Shown piece by piece: positions 44,424-53,794 of a stretch of 64,000 nucleotides of DNA. Origin of the DNA: Trueperaceae bacterium (GTDB lineage: Bacteria > Deinococcota > Deinococci > Deinococcales > Trueperaceae); the NCBI GenBank assembly GCA_020354625.1, contig CP070651.1:1666679-1730678 (forward strand). Direction: 5' to 3'. The stretch's first letter is position 1, and each line of letters begins with the position of its first letter. The notes beneath the pieces were generated by a model, which was given only the letters and a program-made list of their open reading frames with translations, did no database searches and was not told the DNA's origin. Position numbers and translations under genes: made by a program.

Positions 44424-46550
44424 TTATGGTGATGTTTTACCAGCGGCAGCTCGGCGCAGCTCATCGACGGTACTCTCCAGGCTTGGATCGATCCGTACCG
44501 TCTCGTCCCACTGGTCGAGCGCCTCGCGATAGCGCTCGAGTCGAAAGTAGGCGAGACCGAGGTTGAGATGTGCTTGGGCACTCTCCGGTCGCAAAGCTAC
44601 TGCTCGTTCCAGCGTGCTCACGCCCTCTTCGAAAAGACCGAGTTGAACTTGGGTGAAGCCGAGATTATTGAGAACGGTTTCGCTCTCTGGAAATCGTTCG
44701 AGTACCCGCTGGTACGCGACCAACGCTTCGGAGGGTTTGCCAGAAAGTTGTAGGGCGTACGCCTGGTAAAAGGCCACCACCGGGTCGTCGGAGAACGCTA
44801 CGGCGTGTTCCAAGGCGGTGGCCGCAGCAGCTTGGTTCCCCCTCTCCAGATAGTAGAGTCCCTGTTGAAAAGCGACAGCCGCTTCGGCGTTGAGATTCGG
44901 AATCGATCTTCCTACCAGTTCTTGTTGCTGAAGCAGAAGGGTTTGGGCTCGAGAGGCGAGTTCGAACCCGGGACTCCGTGCGAGCGCGGCGTCGAATGCC
45001 TCCAAGGCATCGGCGAGCCGACCCGTTCTTCCCAAAGCGATTCCGTAGTACGTGAGCACCTCCGCGTCGGCGGGGAGCTCCGACTGGAGGGGTTCCAATA
45101 CCACCAAGGCCGCCTCAGGTCGCCCAGCCTCGAGAAAGAGACCCGCCAGGTTGAGCTGTCCAGTCAGGCTCATGGCGACGACCGAGGAGTAGGTGGCTGC
45201 CGCCTCGGAGACCTTGCCGAGCTTTGCCTGAGCCAGAGCGAGTTCGGTACCGAGACGCACATCCTGGGGATAGGCCTCGAACAGGGGACGCAAGACTCCC
45301 TCCACGGCGGCGACATCTCCGGCCTTGCGATGGAGATCGGCTTCCGCGAGCCCGAGGATCAGGCTGCCAGGATACCGTACCTTCCCTTTCTGGATGATGT
45401 CGAGCGCTTCGGGTGCCACCTCCTGGGGTAGGCTGGCGGCGAGTGAATATAGAGATGGTGAGGTGCTCAAAGGGTGGCTTGTAACCTCGGTAAGGTATGC
45501 GATTGCTCCCATGGGATCCCCAAGTTTCAGAGTGGTCTCGAGTATGGCTCGATGTAGTGGCACCGAATCGGGAATCAGCTCGGCTCCTCGGCGCAAGACG
45601 TTGAGCGACCTCTGATCGCTCTTTTCGATCCTAGCCAACCCGATGTACGCCTCCGACATTCGGGGGTACGCAAGAAGCGCTTCTTCGAGGAGTTCTTTTG
45701 CGCGGTCTCCGTCTTGAATCGAAGCGAGGCCTGCCAGTGCCAACGCGTGCCCCGGATTGAGGGTCAGGGCGTGCTCGAACGCCTTTGCGGCTTCTGTGAG
45801 ATCCCCTGTGCGGGCGAGTACGGCGCCACGAACCACCCAAGCCTCTACATCGGTCGGTAAGGCCGTTACAGCCCTTTCTGATGCGGCGACCGCTTGGGAA
45901 GTCCGGCCCACGGTCGAGAGAGCTCTGGCATACTCGGACAAGACCCAGCTCGAGTCTGAATCCAGCTCTGCTGCAGCCTCGAGCTCTTGAAGATTCGATG
46001 TGGGTAGACGTGCGGAAGGTAGCGCTACCGCATTGAGCCCCGGTGATGAAGGAATCTGTTCGATAGCACGTTGGACCTCTTGCTGGTCGGTGCGGCTCAT
46101 ATTGAGGTTTAATTCCGTGACGACGACCCTGGCAGCCACGCTGGCTAACTGCGCGAGCTCACCCGGCGCTGGGGGGATGCGAAATCTACGCGGTTCTCCA
46201 GTACCAGCTGCGACGAACGTTATGGTGAGCGATGTTCCGGAACCGACCCCACTCACTTCCCCGCCGACCAACGCCTCTGCCTGGAAGGCATCGAGCGTGG
46301 TCGGGATGGGGTCGTAACCGGCGGCGACGGCTCGTTGGAAGAAGAGACCGGCATCGGCAACCGGCGGAACGTATACGAAATCGACGTTGTTGAGGCTTCG
46401 TTGCAACGCTGCTGAAAGACCGATGCCTGTGTTCCCGATCGCTTGGTTGGATTCGAATGGGAGGATCACGATACGCTGGTATGTTTGGGCGCCGGCTGTA
46501 GCCAGCCAACAGAGGGCTACAACGATCAGTGGCAAAATCGAGGAGCGCAT
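44424..46550 (-). CDS. Exported TPR-repeat protein
   Basis: A 708-residue protein with a signal peptide (residues 1-21, ending TAGA), a 130-residue N-terminal domain with a RIVILPFESNQAIGNTGIG-type start as in LpoB/CsgG-related envelope proteins, then about twelve to fourteen TPR repeats across 200-700 (for example LTEAAKAFEHALTLNPGHALAL and SAQAHLNLGLAYFRLERYREA, broken here by function). It probably scaffolds an envelope complex in the periplasm. A TATAGT box lies 8 bases ahead of the ATG. The partner is unknown. Confidence 0.8.
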   Translation of the reverse strand: MRSSILPLIVVALCWLATAGAQTYQRIVILPFESNQAIGNTGIGLSAALQRSLNNVDFVYVPPVADAGLFFQRAVAAGYDPIPTTLDAFQAEALVGGEVSGVGSGTSLTITFVAAGTGEPRRFRIPPAPGELAQLASVAARVVVTELNLNMSRTDQQEVQRAIEQIPSSPGLNAVALPSARLPTSNLQELEAAAELDSDSSWVLSEYARALSTVGRTSQAVAASERAVTALPTDVEAWVVRGAVLARTGDLTEAAKAFEHALTLNPGHALALAGLASIQDGDRAKELLEEALLAYPRMSEAYIGLARIEKSDQRSLNVLRRGAELIPDSVPLHRAILETTLKLGDPMGAIAYLTEVTSHPLSTSPSLYSLAASLPQEVAPEALDIIQKGKVRYPGSLILGLAEADLHRKAGDVAAVEGVLRPLFEAYPQDVRLGTELALAQAKLGKVSEAAATYSSVVAMSLTGQLNLAGLFLEAGRPEAALVVLEPLQSELPADAEVLTYYGIALGRTGRLADALEAFDAALARSPGFELASRAQTLLLQQQELVGRSIPNLNAEAAVAFQQGLYYLERGNQAAAATALEHAVAFSDDPVVAFYQAYALQLSGKPSEALVAYQRVLERFPESETVLNNLGFTQVQLGLFEEGVSTLERAVALRPESAQAHLNLGLAYFRLERYREALDQWDETVRIDPSLESTVDELRRAAAGKTSP

Positions 46551-46558
46551 CAGTGGGG

Positions 46559-46564
46559 ACTATA
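46559..46564 (-). promoter_or_regulatory. -10 box TATAGT of the TPR gene (near-leaderless)
   Basis: TATAGT on the minus strand predicts +1 two bases before the ATG at 46550. Confidence 0.55.
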
Positions 46565-46688
46565 CCAAGTTGGCAGTGAGAGGGATGAGTCGACGATTTA
46601 GAGGCGAAGGCTTACCCCTCACATATGTGTAGCGCCCTGAGCGAGATGGTGAGATCGTTAAGGTTCGATCCGAGCACACGGTTTTTAA

Positions 46689-46789
46689 AGCGGTTGCCAT
46701 AGTTATGTAAGTAGGTATCATCCAAGAAACGGGCTACAGGACAGGTTTTCACCCACTGACTTTGTCTATGACCAGATGATACCTGCTTT
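46689..46789. repeat. Dispersed repeat, copy 2, with inverted ends
   Basis: Core 46709-46788 is again 80 bases with 14-base inverted ends (one mismatch: AAGTAGG against AAGCAGG). The internal part, CCAAGAAACGGG to CACTGACTTT, is also shared with copy 1. It lies between cdd and the TPR gene. No coding capacity. Confidence 0.85.
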
Positions 46790-46802
46790 AATCGAGGGTC
46801 CC

Positions 46803-47207
46803 TTAGCCGATTGGATGGTGAAAAAAGGCTCCCGGTAGAAGATCCTCTACCAGACAGCTTTCAGTTCGACCGAGGTGATTGACGGTATAAAGCCGAGCCT
46901 TTGGAGAAAACTCGTGCAAGATCTGCCGGCAAGCACCGCAGGGTGACGTCGATCCTTCCTGCTCGGCATAGACGAGGATCTCAACGAACTCCGTTTCCCC
47001 CTGGCTCACCATGGTTTGCACCGCAGATTGTTCCGCGCACCGAGAGAGACCGTACGAGTTATTTTCCACGTTGGCCCCGGAGAAGATAGCGCCGCTGACG
47101 CTACGAAGTGCTGCCCCTACTCGAAACTTCGAGTAGGGCACGTAGGCATTTGCCCAGGCGGTGCGTGCTGCTTCGAGCAGGTCTTCGGGAACGACATCCT
47201 TTTTCAC
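46803..47207 (-). CDS. cdd: Cytidine deaminase
   Basis: A 134-residue zinc enzyme turning cytidine into uridine for salvage. Motifs are AYVPYSKFRVGAAL, GANVENNSYGLSRCAEQSAV (zinc cysteine and catalytic glutamate) and STSPCGACRQIL (two zinc cysteines). GTG 47207 overlaps the dgkA stop (GTGA) and gives the family length; the open frame to 47444 overlaps dgkA and is rejected. The repeat element follows the gene. Confidence 0.94.
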   Translation of the reverse strand: MKKDVVPEDLLEAARTAWANAYVPYSKFRVGAALRSVSGAIFSGANVENNSYGLSRCAEQSAVQTMVSQGETEFVEILVYAEQEGSTSPCGACRQILHEFSPKARLYTVNHLGRTESCLVEDLLPGAFFHHPIG

Positions 47208-47623
47208 AACGAGCTCGCTATTCGTGCGATCAGTGGAGGTCCTAATGCGATCAACCCCACGAGCGTCGAGAAGAGGACGGCGACTAAGACTGCAGCAGCT
47301 GCAAAGTCCTTGGCACGCTTCGCCAGCTGATGCAGCTCCGGCGAAGCGAGATCTACGGTCGCCTCTATGGCAGTATTGATAAGTTCGAGGGAAAGCACGA
47401 TAGAACAGCAGAGCAAGATGGGGACCAAATTCACGCTCAGCCAAGCTCCCAATGCGATGGCGAGCGTCCCAATCGATACTTCGATCCGAAAGTTCGGTTG
47501 GCTACGCCAGGCCCAAGCGAGACCCCCAAAAGCGATCGTGAACGCACGTCGAAGCCGCGATGATCTCAAGACCGCCGTGCCAGTTGTAGAATACGTGTCT
47601 GAGCTTTTCTGAAGATCTGCCAC
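47204..47623 (-). CDS. dgkA: Diacylglycerol kinase family membrane protein
   Basis: A 139-residue integral membrane kinase (DgkA/UndK type) phosphorylating diacylglycerol or undecaprenol. It has three membrane helices and the active-site segment ELINTAIEATVDLASPELHQLAKRAKD (ELINTAIEATVD, then LAKRAKD). GTG 47623 has GGAGG 4 bases upstream but lies 58 bases inside ybeY; TTG 47569, overlapping the ybeY stop, is the other choice. The neighbours ybeY and cdd often accompany it. Confidence 0.88.
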   Translation of the reverse strand: MADLQKSSDTYSTTGTAVLRSSRLRRAFTIAFGGLAWAWRSQPNFRIEVSIGTLAIALGAWLSVNLVPILLCCSIVLSLELINTAIEATVDLASPELHQLAKRAKDFAAAAVLVAVLFSTLVGLIALGPPLIARIASSL

Positions 47624-48000
47624 GCTTCCTCCGTAGGGTGATCGTACCCGCGTAGGTGAGTGAGGCCGTGTGCTGCGAGTGTGAGCACCTCACCTACCGT
47701 ATCGTACCCGTGCGAAGAAGCTTGCCTTGTGGCGCTGTCGACACTGATGACGATATCTCCGATATGGGGTACACATGGCACACCCCGGTCATCGGGTTCG
47801 GAGGTGGGATAGGAGAGAACGTCGGTCGGTTTATCGACCCCGCGATGATCTCGGTTCATGACCCTGATCTCCTCATCACTGCAGAGTACGACCGTCAACT
47901 CCCGATCTTCAAGGCCGAGCTCTTCCATGAACGCCTCGAGTGTCCTCTGGAGCATCTCAACCTGTGGGAACCGGTTCGTTTCGTCGATGATCTCCACCAC
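47566..48000 (-). CDS. ybeY: Endoribonuclease YbeY
   Basis: A 144-residue zinc-dependent endoribonuclease for 16S rRNA 3' end maturation and 70S quality control. The metal motif is AAHGLTHLRGYDH near the C-terminus, with DVLSYP and GDIVIS in the core. The start is GTG 48000 with GAGG 8 bases upstream; the frame runs on to 48075 but that extension lies deep inside pgpH. It overlaps the pgpH end. Confidence 0.93.
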   Translation of the reverse strand: MVEIIDETNRFPQVEMLQRTLEAFMEELGLEDRELTVVLCSDEEIRVMNRDHRGVDKPTDVLSYPTSEPDDRGVPCVPHIGDIVISVDSATRQASSHGYDTVGEVLTLAAHGLTHLRGYDHPTEEAWQIFRKAQTRILQLARRS

Positions 48001-49918
48001 GTTGTAAACCTCGGATCTCTTCTTGGCTGGGGTAGGTGATACGTCGGTGCAAGATGGCGGTGAGCATCCGCTCAAAAGTGCGTGAAACGATCTCTAAGTC
48101 ACGGAAATTCAGTGGGCTCTCCGTCAATTGTTCGTCATCCAAGCGCTCCTGAAAGAGTCGCTCGATCATCGCCCGAATGTTGCCGGGGGTGGGGGAGGCC
48201 AGCGTTCTGGAGGCCGATTCGACGGCGTCGGCAAGCATGAGAACGGCGGTCTCCTTGCTTCTTGGCTTCGGTCCCGGGTAGCGAAAATTCAATTCTTCGA
48301 GAGTAGCACCCTCTTCCAACGCTCGTTTGTAGAAGTAACTGAGAACGGTCGTTCCGTGGTGTTCGGTAACAAACGGTTCCAAGGAGCGGGGCAGCCTGTA
48401 CTCGCGCAGGAGATCGACACCGTCGCGGACGTGGCTCGTAATGACCAGATAGCTCAGGTGCGGACTTAGCTGATTGTGCGGATTCTCACCAGAGAACTGG
48501 TTTTCGATGAAAAACTGCGGGCGCTTGAGTTTGCCGACATCGTGATAAAGGGCGCCGACACGCGCGAGCAGCGAGTTTCCACCGATGTTATTGACGCCTT
48601 GTTCGACCAAATTGGAGATGATGAGACTGTGTTGATAGGTTCCTGGTGCCTCTAAAAGCACTTGCTGCAGGAGAGGGTTGGTGGGGCTCGATAACTCCAA
48701 CAACCGGAAATCCGTGAGGAAGCCGAACACACTTTCGGCGACGGCCAGAATGCCCAGGCTTATCACCCCGGCGATGATTCCCCCTCCGATTAGGAGCAAA
48801 CCGGGAACGAGCGTCGATCCAAAGCTGAAGCTGCCGAAGGTGAGAGTCGACACAGACAAAACGATTGCAGCCGCGACTCCTCCGCTCGTGCCTGCCAAGA
48901 GCAGTGCGATGCGCGAAGTTCCTTTGCGTGCGACGAGTGAGGCGACTACAGCGCCACTCAGGCCTGATAAGAGGCTGAAAAGAGGCGCAGAAGGGACGAG
49001 CAGAGCCACGGCGATACTCAGCCAGACCCCCCATAAGATAGCGGCGTCAACCGAAACCAGGATGGCCACCACGATGGGTACAAGCAGGATAAAGAGGAAG
49101 CTCGGATGGATCAACATCGCAAGCCGTTGGAGCGATAGGATTGTGAGCGTCAGAACAGTAAGAAAGGCCAATTGATTGAAACTAACCGTGTCTCTCAAAG
49201 CTGTAAAGATATAGAGGAGCGGTAGGCTTAAGATGGTAGCCAAAAACATACAACCGATCACTACCCAAAATAATCGCCAAAATCTGTTGCGACTGGGGCT
49301 GTAGAGCCCCACAGCCTCAAGGATTCTGAGGTGATCGTCCGTCAAGATCTGGCCTGCGGCCACAATGACCTCGTCCGCTTTCAGGGACTGCATGACCGCA
49401 GGTACCGCCGCTGCAACTGCTCTTCTGGCCGCCTCGGTCGATTGTGCGTTGGGTATGGCGGTAGCCAGCAGCCGCTGTTCCAAAAGGAGCTCCAGCTCGC
49501 GTTGCCGTTCGGCTGGCACCAATTCGGCGGCGTTTCGGATCAGTTCATCGATGGCCTCGTTCTTTACTCCTTCTGGGAGTTGATAGGCAGTTGTCAGGAG
49601 GTCTTCGACATTTGCCGGTAGGCCTGCCGAAGCGATCGAGTCGAGTACGAGTTGCTGGAGCTCCTGGTCGCTGGTATGGACGGTTTCGATTTGCGCTCTG
49701 GCAGCCTGACGGTCTCTCTCGGTAGCGAGCTGATCGACGACCTCCACGTCGACCGGTGTTCGGTATGTCTCCCCACTCGGCATTCCCACCTCGAGCTGCG
49801 TACGTTGACGTTGTCCGTAGATGCTGAAAAAGAGCGCGGCAAAGGCCAACAGGTAGAAGAGGAACAACACCCCGAGGAGAAGAGATCTCGAACGGTTTGT
49901 CTTAGCTGTTCTGCTCAT
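47957..49918 (-). CDS. pgpH: 7TM-HD cyclic-di-AMP phosphodiesterase, PgpH/YqfF type
   Basis: A 653-residue membrane protein: one N-terminal helix (about 13-34), a large extracytoplasmic 7TMR-HDED domain, a bundle of six or seven helices (about 215-425), and the cytoplasmic HD domain with PGTYQHSLIISNLVE, LARVGALYHDVGKLKRPQFF (HD pair), HVRDGVDLLREYRLP and TEHHGTT. PgpH degrades c-di-AMP in Listeria. It is placed between phoH and ybeY as in many Firmicutes. Its ATG overlaps the phoH end by 17 bases. Confidence 0.92.
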   Translation of the reverse strand: MSRTAKTNRSRSLLLGVLFLFYLLAFAALFFSIYGQRQRTQLEVGMPSGETYRTPVDVEVVDQLATERDRQAARAQIETVHTSDQELQQLVLDSIASAGLPANVEDLLTTAYQLPEGVKNEAIDELIRNAAELVPAERQRELELLLEQRLLATAIPNAQSTEAARRAVAAAVPAVMQSLKADEVIVAAGQILTDDHLRILEAVGLYSPSRNRFWRLFWVVIGCMFLATILSLPLLYIFTALRDTVSFNQLAFLTVLTLTILSLQRLAMLIHPSFLFILLVPIVVAILVSVDAAILWGVWLSIAVALLVPSAPLFSLLSGLSGAVVASLVARKGTSRIALLLAGTSGGVAAAIVLSVSTLTFGSFSFGSTLVPGLLLIGGGIIAGVISLGILAVAESVFGFLTDFRLLELSSPTNPLLQQVLLEAPGTYQHSLIISNLVEQGVNNIGGNSLLARVGALYHDVGKLKRPQFFIENQFSGENPHNQLSPHLSYLVITSHVRDGVDLLREYRLPRSLEPFVTEHHGTTVLSYFYKRALEEGATLEELNFRYPGPKPRSKETAVLMLADAVESASRTLASPTPGNIRAMIERLFQERLDDEQLTESPLNFRDLEIVSRTFERMLTAILHRRITYPSQEEIRGLQRGGDHRRNEPVPTG

Positions 49919-50828
49919 AGGCTTTGATGATGCGGGCTACTAGGGGGTGGCGCACGACGTCACTCTCCGTAAAGTAGAGGAAATCGATCCCGGTGATCTT
50001 ATCGAGGATTCGCTCTGCCACCTTGAGTCCACTCTTTACAGAACCGGGTAAGTCTGTTTGGGTAATATCACCCGTCACAACTACCTTGCTGTTGAAGCCC
50101 ATGCGGGTCAGGAACATCTTCATCTGTTCAGGCGTCGTGTTCTGGGCTTCATCCAAGATGATGAAGGCGTCGTTTAGGGTCCGTCCACGCATGAAAGCGA
50201 GGGGCGCTACTTCGATCGTACCCTGCTCGAGAAATTGTTCCACACGATCTGTCGGCAACATATCATAAAGAGCGTCATATAGCGGGCGCAAGTAGGGGTC
50301 GATCTTGGCCTGAAGATCGCCGGGCAGGAAACCGAGCTTTTCTCCTGCCTCGACCGCAGGGCGGGTCAGAATGATTCGTTTGACCCGTTTATCGTTCAAA
50401 GCCTGAACCGCCATGGCCACAGCGAGATAGGTCTTTCCGGTGCCTGCGGGACCGATCCCGAACGTGATCGGGTTCTTGCTGATTGCGTTTACATAACGGT
50501 GTTGCCCAGCCGTTTTCGGCCTCGCCCGTTTCGGAAGTCGGACCTCTGCTTCTGGTGTCGGGCCAGAATGAACGCTGCCGAGGTCGCCGTGCTCGAGCTC
50601 GGTCAAGCTGAGGCGATCTCCGCGGCGGATGGTGGCGAGAAGGGACCGGAAGGTTTTTTCGGCTTCGGCCACAGCCTGTTCGTCGCCCGAGAGACGCAGT
50701 TCATCCCCACGGGCCACAACCGTGGCTGAGAGCCTAGAGCGTAACAACTTGAGGTTCTCGTCGTTCTGTCCGAAAAGCGATATGGCTTCTGCTGGGCTAT
50801 GTAGCTTCAGCGTAACCGAGGTTGCGAT
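49902..50828 (-). CDS. phoH: PhoH-like ATPase with an apparent ATC start
   Basis: A PhoH-family P-loop ATPase (about 308 residues), often linked to RNA metabolism beside ybeY. Walker A is GPAGTGKTYLAVAMA, Walker B FIILDEAQNTTPEQMKMFLTRMG (FIILDEAQN), with an N-terminal KH-like domain. The TTG at 50747 starts inside that domain, removing the conserved AISLFGQNDENLKLL. In-frame upstream reading gives [14 protein letters not shown] just after an ATC at 50828, placed 6 bases after AGGAG; no ATG, GTG or TTG exists before the in-frame TAG. So ATC is the probable initiator. Confidence 0.9.
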   Translation of the reverse strand: MATSVTLKLHSPAEAISLFGQNDENLKLLRSRLSATVVARGDELRLSGDEQAVAEAEKTFRSLLATIRRGDRLSLTELEHGDLGSVHSGPTPEAEVRLPKRARPKTAGQHRYVNAISKNPITFGIGPAGTGKTYLAVAMAVQALNDKRVKRIILTRPAVEAGEKLGFLPGDLQAKIDPYLRPLYDALYDMLPTDRVEQFLEQGTIEVAPLAFMRGRTLNDAFIILDEAQNTTPEQMKMFLTRMGFNSKVVVTGDITQTDLPGSVKSGLKVAERILDKITGIDFLYFTESDVVRHPLVARIIKAYEQNS

Positions 50829-51382
50829 ACCGTTCTCCTATCCTCATCGGTTTTGCCGAGGGGCTCGCTCAAGATCATGTGCCAGATGAGACCCTGTACG
50901 ATCGATCGCCCCTTTACCGAGATCACGCCACTCGAGAGTGAACGCCTGGCCCCAGGCGGTTGAACTTCGTCGGTGCGCCACATGTCCGCACGATTCACCG
51001 CTCTTGTAGGCACGGCCACTGGTGTCTTGCTGGGAGCTCGCGCCGGCAGAAACGGGTGAGCTGTGGTTGCGGGTTCAGGGCTGATGACGGTGTCCTGAGG
51101 GGGTGGGCTCGACTTTTGTCGTGGCTCCGATGGGCCTGAATCGGCGTCGAGGGCTTCTTGTACGCGTCTCCTGGCCTCTTCTAAGCGTTTTAGAAAGCTG
51201 TCGTCCAGATCGCCACTCTGTTGCGGCACGCTCGCTCGGTCTTGATCAACCTGAGCAGGGGTCGTCGGGCGTACAGGTCTGGATCTCGTCGGTGGTTGGC
51301 GACGGCCCTGCAACCTACTCAGAAGCGGCACGACGATGAAGAACACGAAGAGGAGGATGCTGATGAGGATATCGAAGTTCAC
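50807..51382 (-). CDS. Hypothetical membrane-anchored, proline-rich protein
   Basis: A 191-residue protein with one N-terminal membrane helix ([20 protein letters not shown]), a low-complexity Pro/Arg/Ser-rich middle with a short charged helix ([19 protein letters not shown]), and a more ordered C-terminus ([23 protein letters not shown]). I do not recognise it. Its start overlaps the floA stop by 4 bases and its end overlaps the phoH start by 22, so it belongs to this operon and may partner FloA at the membrane. Confidence 0.7.
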   Translation of the reverse strand: MNFDILISILLFVFFIVVPLLSRLQGRRQPPTRSRPVRPTTPAQVDQDRASVPQQSGDLDDSFLKRLEEARRRVQEALDADSGPSEPRQKSSPPPQDTVISPEPATTAHPFLPARAPSKTPVAVPTRAVNRADMWRTDEVQPPGARRSLSSGVISVKGRSIVQGLIWHMILSEPLGKTDEDRRTVSQPRLR

Positions 51383-52356
51383 TCTTCCTCACCTTCTAAG
51401 CCGGTAGCACGCGCAATGTTGGATCTCATCTGGGTATCGGATTGGATATTCTGAAGATTGTAGTAGTCCATGATGCCCAGATTTCCCGTGCGGAAAGCGT
51501 CAGAAATCGCCAGCGGCACCTCCGCTTCTGCTTCCACGACTTTCGCTCTCATCTCCTCGACCCTGGCGCGATTCTCTTGCTCTGCCGCCACGGCCATGGC
51601 GCGACGCTCCTCTGCCTTGGCCTGAGCTACCCGCTTGTCGGCTTCGGCCTGATCGGTCTGTAGTGTCGCTCCGATATTGCGGCCGACGTTGACGTCGGCG
51701 ATGTCTATCGAAAGGATCTCGAACGCCGTTCCCGAGTCGAGGCCTTTGGCGAGAACGGTCTTGGAAATAGTGTCAGGATTTTCCAAGACGCTCTTGTGAG
51801 AGTCGGTCGAGCCGATCGACGAGACGATTCCCTCGCCGACCCGTGCGATAATCGTCTCTTCGCCAGCACCGCCGACCAACCTCTCTAGGTTGGCTCGTAC
51901 GGTCACTCGGGCCGTGCTGATGAGTTCGATGCCGTCCTTGGCAACGGCAGAAACGTTCGGCGTCTGGATGACTCGCGGGTTGACCGAGACCTTGACCGCA
52001 TCCAGCACGTCGCGACCGGCCAGATCGATCGCCGCCGCTCGATCGAAGGGTAAGGTGATTCGAGCCTTATCGGCAGCGATGAGCGCATCGACGACGCGGT
52101 CGACGTTGCCTCCGGCCAGGTAGTGCGCTTCCAACTGATTCTGTTCGACGTCGATACCGGCCTTGTCGGCCTTGATCAACGGGAGGATGATTCTGGCTGG
52201 AGGGACACGCCTCAACCTCATTGCCACCAGGCTTACCAGGCTCACGCGCACGCTCGCGGCCACTGCCGAAATCCACAGGCCGATCGGGATGACCGAGAAC
52301 AGAATCAGAAAGAATAGTAGGAGGGCGCCGGCGACAATAAGTAGGGTGATGTCCAT
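51379..52356 (-). CDS. floA: Flotillin-like protein FloA
   Basis: A 325-residue membrane scaffold protein of the FloA/YqfA family marking ordered lipid microdomains. It has an N-terminal hairpin membrane segment (residues 3-30), the SPFH-like domain ([21 protein letters not shown] split as AGRDVLDAV and [12 protein letters not shown], then [19 protein letters not shown]), and a coiled-coil end rich in Ala/Glu ([18 protein letters not shown]). ATG 52356 follows AAGGAG by 5 bases. It is adjacent to nfeD, the usual flotillin-NfeD pairing. Confidence 0.94.
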   Translation of the reverse strand: MDITLLIVAGALLLFFLILFSVIPIGLWISAVAASVRVSLVSLVAMRLRRVPPARIILPLIKADKAGIDVEQNQLEAHYLAGGNVDRVVDALIAADKARITLPFDRAAAIDLAGRDVLDAVKVSVNPRVIQTPNVSAVAKDGIELISTARVTVRANLERLVGGAGEETIIARVGEGIVSSIGSTDSHKSVLENPDTISKTVLAKGLDSGTAFEILSIDIADVNVGRNIGATLQTDQAEADKRVAQAKAEERRAMAVAAEQENRARVEEMRAKVVEAEAEVPLAISDAFRTGNLGIMDYYNLQNIQSDTQMRSNIARATGLEGEEE

Positions 52357-52459
52357 TTCTACTCCTTATTTACGGTGCGCCGAATCGGCCCCGGTCGTTC
52401 GATTTACCGGGCTGGCGTCACGGAATGTCGAGGGGATTGCTGGTGCCATCTCTACCACT

Positions 52460-53785
52460 TCAGGGCTCAACCGAGCGCACCGTCACCCGGTTCCCTTCTA
52501 CGCGCAGAACTTCGATTTCTGTACCCACGGTAATGAAATCGCCTTCGCTGACCACATCGATCCGTTCGCTACCGAATCGGGCGATACCGGCCGGGCGCAG
52601 GTCGGACAGCGCGATACCTTGTTGGCCCAAGAGGTGTTCTCGTCCCCCCACCAACTTTGCCCTCTCAGGATCGCGGGCCGGATCGGTCAATCTTGTGTGC
52701 AGCATCAACGCGCTTCCGATTCGAGTGTTTGGCAAGAGCCACAAGGCCAGCCCCATGAATATGCTTCCGAACAAGGCGGTCCAGCCGAGTACCCAAACAG
52801 ACTGATCCTGAAAGATTCTTACAACAGCGAAGATGATCGCAGCGAGTCCCAAGATCCCTGCTACTCCGAAGCCTGGAATAATCAATACCTCGGCCGCCAG
52901 GAGCAAGATACCGCCGACGATCAACAAGATATCTGTAATACCCGCTGGTGTAGCCACCACTGCGCTGGTGGCCAATGCGGCAAGAGCGAGCACCCCGATC
53001 GCCCCCGGGACGCCAAATCCTGGTGTGAATATCTCGATCAGAATGCCACCGATCCCAAAGACCAAAAGAATGGCTGCAACGATCGGGTTGGCCAGTGCCG
53101 TCCCGAGCCGCTCTGTGAAGTTGAGCTCGAGGCGCTCGATTCGTACCCCGCCGTACCCGAACTGTTCCAGGGCGTCTTTCAGAGTTGCGGCTTCGATATC
53201 GGCGATGTTGTTTTCAACTGCTTGTGAAGCCGTCAAGGTTACGAGTTCCTCGCTGGTGGCGAGCCCGGGAATTTCGATTCGCTGGTCGACCATCGCTTCT
53301 GCTACCCTAGGGTCACGCCCACGGGCTTCGGCGACGCTGCGGAACTGTCCACGCACCGCAGAATTGAACTTCTCGTCTACCGGGGCGACCCCGACCGGGG
53401 TCACGGTGATCGGCAACGCCGCGCCGATCGAGGAGCCCGGCAACATGGCCAACCGTTCGGCGCTCATGGCGATGAGCGCCCCTGCGCTAAAGGCATCTTC
53501 TACGATAGCGAGGGTGGGCACCTGAGCCTCGGTCAGGATCACATCCACAATCGACTGCATCGCTCCGACCTGGCCGCCGTTGGTGTCGATCAAAAAAGCC
53601 ACGGCCAACGGTTGTTCGCGGTTGGCTCGCTCCACCCGGGACCTCACAAACTGAGCGGTCGCCGGTGTGATGTCGGTTTCGATAGGGATGATCCAGACGC
53701 TGTCGGGGGATGGCTGGCTATAGGACAACGAAAATAGCGCCAAAACCACAATGGCCAGTGCACAAGCTGCGCGAGGCCTCCTCAT
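52460..53785 (-). CDS. NfeD-type membrane serine protease
   Basis: A 441-residue long-form NfeD. A signal peptide (residues 1 to about 23) precedes a ClpP-like protease domain (AVAFLIDTNGGQVGAM; nucleophile serine in EDAFSAGALIAMSAE), four or five membrane helices (about 225-350), and a C-terminal OB-fold (IALSDLRPAGIARF to VLRVEGNRVTVRSV). It acts with flotillins in membrane protein quality control. ATG 53785 has a TATGAT box 9 bases upstream; the frame to 53872 is rejected. Confidence 0.92.
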   Translation of the reverse strand: MRRPRAACALAIVVLALFSLSYSQPSPDSVWIIPIETDITPATAQFVRSRVERANREQPLAVAFLIDTNGGQVGAMQSIVDVILTEAQVPTLAIVEDAFSAGALIAMSAERLAMLPGSSIGAALPITVTPVGVAPVDEKFNSAVRGQFRSVAEARGRDPRVAEAMVDQRIEIPGLATSEELVTLTASQAVENNIADIEAATLKDALEQFGYGGVRIERLELNFTERLGTALANPIVAAILLVFGIGGILIEIFTPGFGVPGAIGVLALAALATSAVVATPAGITDILLIVGGILLLAAEVLIIPGFGVAGILGLAAIIFAVVRIFQDQSVWVLGWTALFGSIFMGLALWLLPNTRIGSALMLHTRLTDPARDPERAKLVGGREHLLGQQGIALSDLRPAGIARFGSERIDVVSEGDFITVGTEIEVLRVEGNRVTVRSVEP

Positions 53786-53794
53786 ACGCCTAAG

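Noticed and set aside
45000..45431. Plus-strand frames opposite the TPR gene
   Set aside because: The TPR repeats on the other strand explain the open reading; the antisense peptide is not protein-like.
47205..47444. Extended N-terminus of cytidine deaminase
   Set aside because: The extra 79 residues are the out-of-frame reading of dgkA; the GTG at 47207 gives the family length.
52163..53227. A 354-codon plus-strand frame opposite nfeD and floA
   Set aside because: It is antisense to two clearly recognisable genes, and its translation has no domain or sensible composition.
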